Assembly (NCBI GenBank): GCA_027487865.1
Contig: JAIYCT010000002.1
Location: 217,038-281,037, forward strand
DNA length: 64,000 nucleotides
Direction: 5' to 3'
Origin: Microbacteriaceae bacterium
GTDB lineage: Bacteria > Actinomycetota > Actinomycetes > Actinomycetales > Microbacteriaceae
Shown: in pieces, positions 35,632 to 44,642 of the stretch
Layout of the letters: each line of letters opens with the position of its first letter
Numbering within the stretch: position 1 is the stretch's first letter
The notes under the pieces: generated by a model
Told to the model about the DNA's origin: nothing
The model's input: only the letters and a program-made list of their open reading frames with translations
Databases searched by the model: none
Program-made: the position numbers and the translations under genes

Positions 35632-37605
35632 CTAGTCGTTTGCCCCGGCGTTGATGCGCCCGGTGATGGTGTCCATCACTGAGCTATCGGCCAGGGTGGT
35701 CACATCTCCAATTGGCCTATCTTCGGCAACATCGCGCAGTAGCCTGCGCATGATCTTGCCGGAGCGGGTCTTTGGTAATTCGCTCACCACAAAAATGGTT
35801 CGAGGTTTTGCAATTGGACCAATTTCCTTGGCTACGTGGTCGCGCAGCATCTTGGACGTGTCCTGATCTGAACCGATCTGGTCTTGGTGTGAGCTGCGCA
35901 AAATAACGAATGCCACAACCGCTTGGCCAGTGGTCTCATCCTTTGCTCCAACCACAGCTGCCTCAGCAACAAACGGGTGGGATACCAAGGCCGACTCAAT
36001 CTCCGCGGTGGACAGTCGGTGGCCAGAGACATTCATGACGTCATCGACTCGGCCCAAAAGCCATAGGTCGCCATCGGCATCAAACTTGGCTCCGTCGCCA
36101 GCAAAGTATTTACCCTCAAAGCGTGACCAGTAGGTCTCCTTATAGCGCTCCGGGTCACCCCAGATTCCGCGCAGCATCGAAGGCCATGGTTCTTTGATTG
36201 TTAGGTAACCGCCATGACCAGGGCCAACCTCAACACCCTCATCATTTACAATCCCGATCTCAATTCCTGGAAGCGCCACATGAGCGCTACCCGGCTTGGT
36301 GGCCGTGATTCCGGGCAGTGGGGAGACCATGATTGCACCGGTTTCGGTCTGCCACCAGGTGTCAACAATTGGAGCCTTGTTGCCACCTATGACGTCTCGG
36401 TACCACATCCAAGCCCCAGGGTTGATTGGCTCACCAACGCTGCCAAGCACGCGGATTGAACTTAGGTCGTAGTGGGTGGTAACGCCTTGGCCGATCTTCA
36501 TAAAGCTGCGAATGGCGGTAGGTGCGGTGTAAAGGATGTTCACGTGGTACTTCTGAACGATGTCCCACCATCTTCCCCAGTCTGGAGAATCCGGAGTACC
36601 TTCGTAAATCACCTGGGTAGCTCCGTTTGCAAGTGGTCCGTACACAACGTAGGAGTGACCGGTGATCCAACCAACATCTGCGGTGCACCAGTAAACATCC
36701 TGACCTTCGTGCAGGTCAAAAACATTCTTGTGAGTGTAGGCAGTCTGGGTTAGATAGCCACCGCTGGAGTGCAGAATTCCCTTTGGTTTTCCGGTGGTTC
36801 CTGAGGTGTAGAGGATAAACAGCGGGTGCTCGGCATTGAAGCCCTGAGCAACGTGTTCCCTGTCTGCCAGGTTGAGCTGTTCTTCCCACCAAAGATCGCG
36901 TCCCTCTTCCCAGTCCACCTCTGAATCGGTGCGGTTTACGACCAAAACGTGCTCTACGGTTGGACACTTATTGTCAGCCAATGCTTCATCAACGGCTGGC
37001 TTTAGCAAGCTGGCCTTGCCCTTGCGGTAACCACCGTCTGCGGTGATAACCAGCTTGGCCTGAGCATCTTGGATACGAGAGGCTAGTGAGTCTGCCGAGA
37101 AGCCACCGAATACAACCGAGTGCACAGCGCCAACGCGGGCAACGGCTTGCATCGCGATGATGGCCTCTGGAATCATCGGCATGTAGAGAGCTACTCGGTC
37201 ACCTGGTTGAATACCCAGTTTGATAAGGACGTTGGCAGCCTTCTTTACCTCGATAAGAAGATCAAGGTAGGTGTAAACCTTGGTGTCGCCTCTCTCGCCC
37301 TCAAAGAACAATGCCACGCGCTTGCCCCAGCCGGCTTCAACGTGACGATCCAGGCAGTTGTAGCTGACATTCAATTCACCGTCGTGAAACCACTTGGCAA
37401 AAGGCGCATTGGACCAATCCAGGGTTTGCGTGAAGGGCTTGTGCCAGTGCAAATTTCTGGCCTGTTCGGCCCAGAACTCCAGGCGATCTGCCTTGGCGCG
37501 CTCATACATTTCCGGCTGCGCAATCGCATTGGCAGTAAATTCTTTGCTCGGTGCGAAGCGTCTTTCCTCGTGCAGCAGGTTCTCTATCTCGTGTTCAGCA
37601 GACAT
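35632..37605 (-). CDS. acs: Acetyl-CoA synthetase
   Basis: Activates acetate to acetyl-CoA by way of acetyl-AMP. 657 residues from the ATG at 37605, which has a strong GGAGG site seven bases upstream; an ATG at 37632 has none. Motifs: LYTSGTTGKPKG, DTWWQTETG, the core YFAGDGAKFDADGDLW, GRVDDVMNVSGHR and the late KTRSGKIMRR whose Lys is the acetylation-controlled residue. Single gene; an inverted repeat lies upstream. Confidence 0.96.
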   Translation of the reverse strand: MSAEHEIENLLHEERRFAPSKEFTANAIAQPEMYERAKADRLEFWAEQARNLHWHKPFTQTLDWSNAPFAKWFHDGELNVSYNCLDRHVEAGWGKRVALFFEGERGDTKVYTYLDLLIEVKKAANVLIKLGIQPGDRVALYMPMIPEAIIAMQAVARVGAVHSVVFGGFSADSLASRIQDAQAKLVITADGGYRKGKASLLKPAVDEALADNKCPTVEHVLVVNRTDSEVDWEEGRDLWWEEQLNLADREHVAQGFNAEHPLFILYTSGTTGKPKGILHSSGGYLTQTAYTHKNVFDLHEGQDVYWCTADVGWITGHSYVVYGPLANGATQVIYEGTPDSPDWGRWWDIVQKYHVNILYTAPTAIRSFMKIGQGVTTHYDLSSIRVLGSVGEPINPGAWMWYRDVIGGNKAPIVDTWWQTETGAIMVSPLPGITATKPGSAHVALPGIEIGIVNDEGVEVGPGHGGYLTIKEPWPSMLRGIWGDPERYKETYWSRFEGKYFAGDGAKFDADGDLWLLGRVDDVMNVSGHRLSTAEIESALVSHPFVAEAAVVGAKDETTGQAVVAFVILRSSHQDQIGSDQDTSKMLRDHVAKEIGPIAKPRTIFVVSELPKTRSGKIMRRLLRDVAEDRPIGDVTTLADSSVMDTITGRINAGAND

Positions 37606-37617
37606 CTTTGCCCTCCA

Positions 37618-37661
37618 GGTGTTGACTTTCAAATCATGCCAGATACGGGGGTGTCAACACC
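37618..37661. promoter_or_regulatory. 9-bp inverted repeat GGTGTTGAC...GTCAACACC upstream of acs
   Basis: Perfect 9-bp arms at 37618-37626 and 37653-37661, 26 bases apart, directly before acs. Each arm contains a TTGAC core, so one may double as a -35 element. A plausible two-half-site operator for acetate control. Confidence 0.45.
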
Positions 37662-37743
37662 AAAAACATCAGTATTGAGGCGACTGGGCGAAAAAGTTCC
37701 TCAAATGGGGGACAAGCGTAGTGATAACCGAATAGCATTTATC

Positions 37744-37836
37744 TCTGGCTTCGGCCAGATGGCGACTGCAGCGTTCCCCCAATGCGCAGTCGCTCGCCGG
37801 CAGGTTTCCCCCAAACCTGCCGGCCCTTTCTTTTTC
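37744..37836 (+). ncRNA. 6C-like actinobacterial small RNA
   Basis: Three consecutive hairpins: a UUCG-capped stem (TCTGGC 37744-37749 with GCCAGA 37754-37759); a 13-bp stem with one bulged A (37762-37775 with 37781-37793) and loop CCCCC; and a perfect 12-bp stem (37796-37807 with 37813-37824), loop CCCCC, followed by a T-run (37827-37835) that makes it an intrinsic terminator. Two adjacent stems with C-only loops are the defining feature of the 6C RNA of actinobacteria, and that RNA sits beside the ssd/tad locus in mycobacteria (recalled). The loops here have five C rather than six. The 5' end is not located and may lie some tens of bases upstream. Confidence 0.75.
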
Positions 37837-37890
37837 CACAGAAAACCTTTCTTGGCCAGATAGTTTTCCGCAGCAGTCCACCATCTAGTC

Positions 37891-38796
37891 ATGGAGATTC
37901 AGTTACCCAAACCACTAGCCGAATTAATGGCTCAGCCTGGGCTAACCGATCTAACCCTCAATGGCCACGCTCACACCTATATAGATGTCGGTGAGGGACT
38001 TCACCGAACCAGCAATCCTTTTGAGTCGGAACAAGACCTTTTTGAGTTTTTGATTGAGCTGGGATTTCAAACCGGTTCTCGGATTGACATGTCAAAGCCG
38101 ATTTCGGACTTTATGGTCCAGGGTTTTAGGTTTCATGCCGTGCTTGGGCAAGGAGTCTCTCCAAAGCCACTGGTATCAATCAGAAGGCACCCGCATGCGG
38201 TGATTCGATTGGAACACCTGGTCGAGGTGGGCATGCTCTCTCATCTTCAGCATGAGTTTCTAGAAGCTGCGTTGATGCAGCGCCAAAACATAGTGGTTGC
38301 CGGAGCAACTTCTTGTGGCAAAACCACCTTGCTCGGTGCGCTGATCGCAGAACTTGATGAGCGGGTCATATGTATTGAGCAGATTCCAGAGCTGATGGTT
38401 TCTGAGCCAGCCGTATCGCTGCACGAACGATCGGCAAACCAAGAGGGCGCGGGGGCGATCTCGATGCAGCAGTTGGTGATTGAAGCGCTACGAATGAGAC
38501 CCGATCGAATCGTGGTGGGTGAGGTTAGGGGGAGCGAGTTTGGCGTGCTGCTGCAAGCCATGAACAACGGTCACACCGGCACTATGGCGACCCTGCACTC
38601 CAAGAGTCTTGCAGATCTGCCCAATCGATTGATATTGCTTGGACTGCTCTCTGGTTTTGACAGGGAACTAACCGTGCAGATGGTTAGCCAATCATTCGAT
38701 CTGGTACTTCAGCTGCAGCGGGTTGCGGGGCTGCGCAAGTTGACTCACATCGGAAGGCTCACCCCAGAGTTGAGCGTCATCGAGGTGGTGCTTTGA
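37891..38796 (+). CDS. tadA: Type IV/Tad pilus assembly ATPase TadA (CpaF-like), compact
   Basis: A secretion ATPase of 301 residues, short against the 350-450 usual for TadA because the N-terminal domain is trimmed. Walker A GATSCGKTT, an Asp-box equivalent reading CIEQIPEL, Walker B region DRIVVGEVRGSE, and a His box GHTGTMATLHSKS are all present. It heads a run of five pilus genes (37.9-40.3 kb) each overlapping or nearly touching the next. The septum-site (ssd) gene usually upstream in actinobacteria is not present here. Confidence 0.9.
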   Translation: MEIQLPKPLAELMAQPGLTDLTLNGHAHTYIDVGEGLHRTSNPFESEQDLFEFLIELGFQTGSRIDMSKPISDFMVQGFRFHAVLGQGVSPKPLVSIRRHPHAVIRLEHLVEVGMLSHLQHEFLEAALMQRQNIVVAGATSCGKTTLLGALIAELDERVICIEQIPELMVSEPAVSLHERSANQEGAGAISMQQLVIEALRMRPDRIVVGEVRGSEFGVLLQAMNNGHTGTMATLHSKSLADLPNRLILLGLLSGFDRELTVQMVSQSFDLVLQLQRVAGLRKLTHIGRLTPELSVIEVVL

Positions 38797-39506
38797 GTTC
38801 GGTGGCAAACTTCGGGGCCCTGATGTCTTCGGGTTTGAGCATAAAGACCGCGCTTGAGATTTCCGGTCTGCAGCTAGCGGGGTCAAGCCCGATCGAGAAA
38901 CTGCTGTCATCGGCTATTTACTCAGGCGCTCCAGTGCGTAAAGTTGCCAAGCGACTAGTTGGTTTTGAGTTAGACCTGGAGCGTTTCCGCTCCGAACTTG
39001 CAACCGCCAACGCCGTGCCAATAGCCACCAGGAAGCTTTTACTTTGGCTACCAGCGCTCTCGCTGGTGATTGGCCAACTCGCAGGGTTTGGAACTCTCGC
39101 CGCTATCTTTCAGCCACTTGGTGCGGTAGCGCTCGCGATCGCTGGAGTATTGATTTTGATAGGAATCCGTTGGTCGGGGAAATTGCTACGACCGCTTCTA
39201 AAAGAACCTGAGCATCCAGCCTTTGACCTGCTGCGATTCAGTCTGCTGCTCTCGGCTGGCTCGCCACTGAGTAACTCTCATCCCGATGCGCTGTCAAAGC
39301 TGGTGGACCTCAGTCGCCTTACCGGTGCCCCACTGCAAGAGCTGGTCGAGATCGAAATAGAACTGACCACCCAACGTGCCCTGCAGGAGTCGATGGCAAA
39401 AGCCAAGCGCATGTCGATCGAGCTGCTGGTTCCGATGTCGCTAACTGTTCTGCCCGCTTTTTTGATTTTGACAATCGTCCCGATGCTGATCGGTTTCGGG
39501 CTCTAA
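38793..39506 (+). CDS. Tad pilus inner-membrane protein, TadB/TadC fused or reduced
   Basis: A 237-residue T2SSF-type protein beginning at a TTG that overlaps the tadA stop (TTGA). The N-terminal part (about 5-70) has a partial F-domain-like segment (GLSIKTALEISGL), two adjacent membrane helices follow (about 85-130), then a complete second F domain (FDLLRFSLLLSAGSPL, ELVEIEIELTTQRA) and a final hydrophobic helix (about 208-235). Most actinobacteria have separate TadB and TadC; here one short protein may serve for both. Confidence 0.75.
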   Translation: MSSVANFGALMSSGLSIKTALEISGLQLAGSSPIEKLLSSAIYSGAPVRKVAKRLVGFELDLERFRSELATANAVPIATRKLLLWLPALSLVIGQLAGFGTLAAIFQPLGAVALAIAGVLILIGIRWSGKLLRPLLKEPEHPAFDLLRFSLLLSAGSPLSNSHPDALSKLVDLSRLTGAPLQELVEIEIELTTQRALQESMAKAKRMSIELLVPMSLTVLPAFLILTIVPMLIGFGL

Positions 39507-39520
39507 GGAAAGGAAAGAAA

Positions 39521-39682
39521 ATGAAGCAATTGGTAAGCGACCGCGGCGCCATCACCGCCGAGTATGTAATCGCAACTTTAGGAGGAGTGGCATTTGCAGG
39601 GCTGTTGATTCTGGTTATGCGATCGGATGCGGTACGCGATTTGCTATTTGGACTGGTGGCGAGGGCTCTTGGTATTCAGTGA
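39521..39682 (+). CDS. DUF4244 / Flp-pilin-like small protein
   Basis: 53 residues with an AAGGAAAGG ribosome site. RGAITAEYVIATLGGVAFAGLLILVMR is a class III pilin-type signal: a Gly before the cleavage point, Glu at mature position 5, then a single membrane helix. Equivalent to the small DUF4244 gene between tadC and tadE in mycobacteria; the probable pilus subunit. Confidence 0.8.
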   Translation: MKQLVSDRGAITAEYVIATLGGVAFAGLLILVMRSDAVRDLLFGLVARALGIQ

Positions 39683-39965
39683 TCAAAAAGGAGCCGTTAC
39701 GGCAGAGTTCATGCTGTTGTTTCCAACCGTTGTGCTGGCCCTGGCTGGATTACTTGGGGTATTCCAGCTCGGGGTAGCGCAACTGGAGCTGACTCGTGAT
39801 GCGTTTACTCAGGCGAGGCAACTTTCGATCAAAGAGTCGCTGTTGCCAATCGAAGGAGCTCAGTTCGAAAGCTATCGAGACGGGCAATTGGTATGTGTGG
39901 TTGCCCAAAAAAGGCTTGCGATTGATTTGGAGGCAACAGCTTGTCTTTTCCAACATGGAAGTTAG
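39669..39965 (+). CDS. TadE-like pseudopilin
   Basis: About 98 residues. SDQKGAVTAEFMLLFPTVVLALAGLL is a TadE-type N-terminus with Gly/Ala before a Glu-containing helix. The start is uncertain: a TTG at 39669 (with GAGGG before it) overlaps the pilin gene by 14 bases; an ATG at 39627 in the same frame would reach deep into that gene. Minor pilin or assembly protein. Confidence 0.75.
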   Translation: MVFSDQKGAVTAEFMLLFPTVVLALAGLLGVFQLGVAQLELTRDAFTQARQLSIKESLLPIEGAQFESYRDGQLVCVVAQKRLAIDLEATACLFQHGS

Positions 39966-40288
39966 ATTCCGGCAGTGTTTCCGCATCACTTGCGATCTTG
40001 TTGGCTGCCGTTCCGAGCTTCTTGCTGGTCTGCGGATTAGCTATTCAGCTGGCTTATTGGCAGCAGCAGGTGCAATTGGTGGCGGATGCGGCAGCCCTCA
40101 CGGCAAGTGAAACGGCGAGAGGGTTAATCTCCGGTTACTCTTGCGAAAACCCGGAACAAATTGCCACTGCATTTGACTTAGAACTTGACACATGTCGTAT
40201 TGTCGGATTCAGTGCGTTGGTGAAGGTGTCAAAATCTTTGCCGCCATTTCGGCTGACAGCCCAGGCATTAGCTGGGCCGCCTAAGTAA
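39941..40288 (+). CDS. TadE-like protein of the Rv3654c type
   Basis: 115 residues starting at TTG 39941, overlapping the previous gene by 25 bases. After a short polar start (KLDSGSVSASLAILL) comes a hydrophobic helix and then a soluble domain (QVQLVADAAALTASETARG) with two Cys (68 and 80). The QQ.QLVADAAALTAA pattern is typical of TadE/TadG-like secretion proteins of this neighbourhood in actinobacteria. Last gene of the pilus run. Confidence 0.75.
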   Translation: MSFPTWKLDSGSVSASLAILLAAVPSFLLVCGLAIQLAYWQQQVQLVADAAALTASETARGLISGYSCENPEQIATAFDLELDTCRIVGFSALVKVSKSLPPFRLTAQALAGPPK

Positions 40289-40301
40289 TAAGGAGAGCTT
40301 T

Positions 40302-42878
40302 TTGCCAAAGAGATTGGTGATTGTTGAGTCACCGGCCAAGGCCAAAACCATTGCCAAGTATCTGGGCAGTGATTTTGAAGTGCTTGCGTCCGTTGGTCAC
40401 ATTCGCGATTTGGCCGAGCCAAAGGATGTTCCAGCCGACAAGAAAAAGGGTCCGCTGGGCAAGTTCTCCATCGATGTCGACAATGACTTCCTACCTTTCT
40501 ATGTGGTGTCGCCGGGTAAATCCAAGACCGTTAGCGACCTAAAGGCCGCGCTCAAGAAAGCTGACGAGCTCTACCTCGCAACCGATGAAGACCGCGAGGG
40601 CGAGGCAATTGCTTGGCACCTGCTGGAGGTTCTAAAGCCGAAGGTTCCGGTTCGCCGAATGGTGTTCAACGAGATCACCAAGGAAGCAATTCAAGAGGCT
40701 GCGAATAACACCAGAGCTCTAAACGAAGACCTGGTTCAGGCGCAAGAAACTAGGCGCGTAGTAGACCGCTTGGTTGGCTATGAGATTTCCCCGGTGCTGT
40801 GGAAAAAGATCAACCGCGGACTATCCGCCGGTCGAGTCCAGTCTCCCGCGATCAGAATGATTGTTCAGCGCGAGCGCGAGCGCATGGCATTCGTAACCGC
40901 CGGTTACTCGAGCGTGACCGCAGCGCTAAGCAAATCCGACATTGATTTTGAGGCGAAGCTCACCGCAATCGACGGGCAGAAGCTGGCATCTGGCAAAAGC
41001 TTTGACGAGAACGGCAAGCTAAGCGGTTCGGCCCTAGTGCTTGCTCCAGCCAAGGCTGAGCAGCTAGCGACTTCCCTGAAGTCCCAGCAGCTAACCGTTG
41101 GGCAGGTTGAGGCAAAGCCTTCGACCCGCAAGCCATACGCACCTTTCACCACCTCTACCTTGCAGCAGGAAGCTTCACGCAAGTTGGGTATGAGCGCTAA
41201 GCAGGCTATGGATACTGCTCAGCAGCTCTACCAAGAGGGTCACATCACCTACATGCGTACTGACTCTCCAGCGCTATCACAGCAGGCAATTACTGCCGCC
41301 AGGGCTCAGGCAGCCGAGCTATTTGGCAAAGAGTTAGTGGCCGATGCCCCAAGGATCTACGGTTCAAAATCTAAAAATGCCCAAGAGGCCCACGAGGCAG
41401 TTCGCCCATCCGGTGAGGTATTCAAGCACCCAAGTGAGCTAGCCGCTGTCCTTCACGGAAGATCACTTGCCCTTTACGAATTGATCTGGCGCAGAACCGT
41501 TGCATCTCAGATGGCAGATGCCAAGCTCTCGACAACTTCTGTGAAGTTCAGCGTGAACCTTTCCGGTGAAGAGCTAGAGCTCTCGGCAAGTGGAACGACC
41601 GTCACCTACAAGGGATTCCTTGCGGTTTATGACGAGACTCGCGAAGACGATAGCGATGAGCAGGCTAAGTTGCCTCAGCTTGCGGTCGGTGACCAGATTG
41701 CCGTAAGTGAGGCAACCGCAAAGTCACACCAGACTCAGCCACCTGCCAGGTATACCGAAGCATCCCTGGTGAAGGCTTTGGAAGAGCAGGGGATCGGAAG
41801 ACCTTCCACCTATGCCGCCATCATCTCGACGATTCTGTCTAAGGGGTATGTCGTCAAGCGCGGTAGCGCTTTGGTTCCAGAGTGGATCGCCTTCACCGTT
41901 ACTCGCTTTTTGGAGGAGAACTTCGGCAACCTGGTGGACTTTGAGTTCACCGCAAAGATGGAAGAGGATCTTGACCGGATCGCCCTTGGTGAGCTGGATC
42001 GCTCCAGCTGGCTCAAGAACTTCTACTTCTCTGAGACAGGGCTCAAGAACACCGTTGAGTCCCTAGGGGAATCAGATCCGAGACTGATCAACAGCTTCGA
42101 AATTGCCGAGGGAATCCAGCTTCGAACCGGAAAGTACGGTCCATACCTTGAGGTTATGGAGGATGGCGAGCGCAAGCTTGTGAATATCCCTGAGGGCCTA
42201 ACCCCAGATGAGCTAACCCACGAGAAGGCAATTGAACTAATCAATACCCCGGTAGCTGAGGACAGGGTATTGGGTGCTGAGCCGACCAGTGGTTTGGACA
42301 TCATCGTCAAGGACGGTCGCTACGGCGCATACGTGACCCTCGTCGATGAGGGTAACCCAAAGCCAAAGACCGCTTCGCTATTCAAGACCATGACTGTTTC
42401 AAGCGTCACCCTCGAAGAGGCCATCAAGCTACTCACACAACCTAGGGTGCTGGGACTAGATCCAGAGTCCGGCGTTGAGATTACCGCTCAGAACGGTAAG
42501 TTCGGGCCATACCTCAAGCGCGGGAATGACTCTCGATCACTAACCGCAGAAGAGCAAATTTTCGAACTCACTCTCGATGAGGCAGTCGAGATCTACAAGC
42601 AGCCAAAATACGGCGCTCGCAGAACCGCATCGACTCCACTTCGCGAGTTTGGCGAGGATCCAGCATCTGGTCAGCCGGTTTTTGCAAAGACCGGTCAATT
42701 CGGAAACTACGTGACCGACGGCGTGATCAACGCCACCGTGCCAAAGGACGAGCCATTGGATGAAATCTCCAACGACCGTGCCTTCGAGCTGCTTGCGATT
42801 AGACGTGAGAAGCTTGGGGTGGGACCGGGAGAGGTGCCAAAAACTTCAAAGGCTAAGAGTTCTAGGAAAAAGCGCTGA
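40302..42878 (+). CDS. topA: DNA topoisomerase I
   Basis: Relaxes negative supercoils. TTG start with AAGGAG upstream; 858 residues. Toprim domain (VIVESPAKAKTIAKYLG; ATDEDREGEAIAWHL), the nicking Tyr in GHITYMRTDS, then four Topo_C-type repeats in the C-terminus (each with a SG.DI...GRYGAY-like core, from about residue 600) and a short Lys/Arg-rich tail, without zinc fingers, as in other actinobacteria. Followed with one base gap by tmk. Confidence 0.97.
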   Translation: MPKRLVIVESPAKAKTIAKYLGSDFEVLASVGHIRDLAEPKDVPADKKKGPLGKFSIDVDNDFLPFYVVSPGKSKTVSDLKAALKKADELYLATDEDREGEAIAWHLLEVLKPKVPVRRMVFNEITKEAIQEAANNTRALNEDLVQAQETRRVVDRLVGYEISPVLWKKINRGLSAGRVQSPAIRMIVQRERERMAFVTAGYSSVTAALSKSDIDFEAKLTAIDGQKLASGKSFDENGKLSGSALVLAPAKAEQLATSLKSQQLTVGQVEAKPSTRKPYAPFTTSTLQQEASRKLGMSAKQAMDTAQQLYQEGHITYMRTDSPALSQQAITAARAQAAELFGKELVADAPRIYGSKSKNAQEAHEAVRPSGEVFKHPSELAAVLHGRSLALYELIWRRTVASQMADAKLSTTSVKFSVNLSGEELELSASGTTVTYKGFLAVYDETREDDSDEQAKLPQLAVGDQIAVSEATAKSHQTQPPARYTEASLVKALEEQGIGRPSTYAAIISTILSKGYVVKRGSALVPEWIAFTVTRFLEENFGNLVDFEFTAKMEEDLDRIALGELDRSSWLKNFYFSETGLKNTVESLGESDPRLINSFEIAEGIQLRTGKYGPYLEVMEDGERKLVNIPEGLTPDELTHEKAIELINTPVAEDRVLGAEPTSGLDIIVKDGRYGAYVTLVDEGNPKPKTASLFKTMTVSSVTLEEAIKLLTQPRVLGLDPESGVEITAQNGKFGPYLKRGNDSRSLTAEEQIFELTLDEAVEIYKQPKYGARRTASTPLREFGEDPASGQPVFAKTGQFGNYVTDGVINATVPKDEPLDEISNDRAFELLAIRREKLGVGPGEVPKTSKAKSSRKKR

Positions 42879-42879
42879 C

Positions 42880-43488
42880 GTGTTTATTACTTTCGAGGGT
42901 ATCGACGGAGTTGGAAAGTCAACTCAGTTAGACCTATTGCAAAGCTGGCTTGAGGGCCGTGGCCGCGAAGTACTCAGAACCCTTGAACCCGGTGGCACCG
43001 AACTTGGTCAAGAGATTAGGCACCTATTACTTCACCGCAAAGGCGATGTTGCCGCTAGGGCCGAAGCACTGCTCTATGCCGCTGACCGCGCTCACCACGT
43101 TGCAACCAAAATTCGCCCAGCTCTAGCCGACGGCAAAGTGGTTCTTAGCGATAGATACTTCGATTCCTCGGTTGCCTATCAGGGCGCAGCCCGGGAGCTG
43201 GATGTCACCGAGGTTAGAAACATTTCGCTTTGGGCGGTGGACAACCTGATTCCAGATCTCACCGTACTTTTGGATCTTGATGCCCACGCTGCGATTTTGC
43301 GCAGAAACAAAACCGGAACTGAGCCCGATCGCCTAGAGCGCGAGAAGGTTGACTTTTTTGAAAGAGCGCGCTCGCAGTATCTGGAACTTGCCAAAGAGCC
43401 TCGCTTTTTGGTGGTCGATGCAACCTTGTCTATCGATGAGATTCAAGAACAAATCAGAGCTCGGGTTTTGACCATGGAGAAAAGTTGA
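42880..43488 (+). CDS. tmk: Thymidylate kinase
   Basis: Phosphorylates dTMP to dTDP. 202 residues from the GTG at 42880, giving VFITFEGIDGVGKSTQ with the P-loop at once; upstream in-frame ATG codons lie inside topA. Other marks: LEPGGTELGQEIR, SDRYFDSSVAYQG and a LID region RLEREKVDFFER. One base after the topA stop; its own stop overlaps the holB TTG. Confidence 0.95.
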   Translation: MFITFEGIDGVGKSTQLDLLQSWLEGRGREVLRTLEPGGTELGQEIRHLLLHRKGDVAARAEALLYAADRAHHVATKIRPALADGKVVLSDRYFDSSVAYQGAARELDVTEVRNISLWAVDNLIPDLTVLLDLDAHAAILRRNKTGTEPDRLEREKVDFFERARSQYLELAKEPRFLVVDATLSIDEIQEQIRARVLTMEKS

Positions 43489-44642
43489 GCCACCCGGTTT
43501 GGGATGAACTGCTTGGCCAGCCAGAGGCAATTGAGCAACTTCAGAAAGCAGTGGCAGGCAAGCCAGATTCGGTGCATCACGCCTGGCTCTTTACCGGCCC
43601 CGCAGGATCAGGTCGCTCCAATCTAGCCAGGAGCTTTGCTGCTGCCCTGGAATGTGCCGTGGATGGCTGCGGTCAGTGCCAGCAGTGTCGCTTGGTGCAG
43701 GCAGATGCTCACCCGGATGTTGCCATGTTGGTCACCGATCGAGTGGTCATCAGCATCGAAGAGGTTAGGGACTTGGTATCTCGCTCCTCGATGTCAACCA
43801 CAATTGGTGACTACCGAGTGGTCATCATCGAGGATGCCGATCGCATGACGGAGCGCACCTCAAATGTTTTGCTAAAGGCCCTAGAGGAACCTGCCGAGAA
43901 AGTGGTCTGGATCCTATGTGCTCCAAGCGTCTCGGATCTACTACCAACCATTCGTTCAAGAACTCGCAACGTGAACCTAAGACTGCCTTCTGTTGATGAG
44001 GTTGCGACCCTGTTGGTGCAGCGCGATGGCGTGGCATTGGATTTGGCTAGAAAGTCTGCGCTGTTGGCACAGAACCACGTGGGCATGGCAAGAAGACTCG
44101 CACTCTCTTCGGATGCGAGGTCGAGAAGGTCAGAAACCCTAAGGGTCCTGATGTCGATCTCAAATCTCAGTTCTGCCATGGTTGCCGCCGATAAGCTTTT
44201 GGGTGTTGCTAAGCGCGATGCCGAAGCATCGAGTGCAGAAAAAGATGCTGTCGAAAAAGACGCGCTTATGAAGGCATACGGCTTGGCGGTCGACGAAAAG
44301 CTTCCACCTAACCTTCGCTCGCAATTCAAAGAGCTAGAGGAAAACCAAAAGCGCCGTGCAACCAGAGCGCTTCGCGACGGGATCGATCGCATTTTCACAG
44401 ATGCCGAGTCGATTTATCGAGATTTGATGGCGCTGCAATTAGGCGCTGAAGTAGAGCTTGTGAACACCGAGATTGAGGCGGATCTGCTTCAGCGATCACA
44501 GGGCACCTCGATTGAGCAAACCATCGCTATCTTGGATGCCATTACCCAATCCAGGCAGCGGCTGGCCTCCAACGTTAGAGACCTGCTGGTTCTGGAGGCT
44601 CTTTGCACCAACTTCATCTTCCGGGGTCACCTTGCGGCTTAG
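43485..44642 (+). CDS. holB: DNA polymerase III subunit delta'
   Basis: 385-residue clamp-loader subunit, TTG start overlapping the tmk stop (TTGA). WDELLGQPEAIEQLQKAV, modified P-loop GPAGSGRSNLA (non-hydrolysing type), Cys-rich zinc module CGQCQQC, and IIEDADRMTERTSNVLLKALEEP. The tmk-holB order is common in actinobacteria. Confidence 0.94.
   Translation: MSHPVWDELLGQPEAIEQLQKAVAGKPDSVHHAWLFTGPAGSGRSNLARSFAAALECAVDGCGQCQQCRLVQADAHPDVAMLVTDRVVISIEEVRDLVSRSSMSTTIGDYRVVIIEDADRMTERTSNVLLKALEEPAEKVVWILCAPSVSDLLPTIRSRTRNVNLRLPSVDEVATLLVQRDGVALDLARKSALLAQNHVGMARRLALSSDARSRRSETLRVLMSISNLSSAMVAADKLLGVAKRDAEASSAEKDAVEKDALMKAYGLAVDEKLPPNLRSQFKELEENQKRRATRALRDGIDRIFTDAESIYRDLMALQLGAEVELVNTEIEADLLQRSQGTSIEQTIAILDAITQSRQRLASNVRDLLVLEALCTNFIFRGHLAA

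Noticed and set aside
37120-37863. A 247-codon plus-strand open frame across the start of acs and the 6C-like RNA
   Set aside because: Half of it is antisense to acs and the rest runs through the strong hairpins of the RNA; composition is not protein-like.
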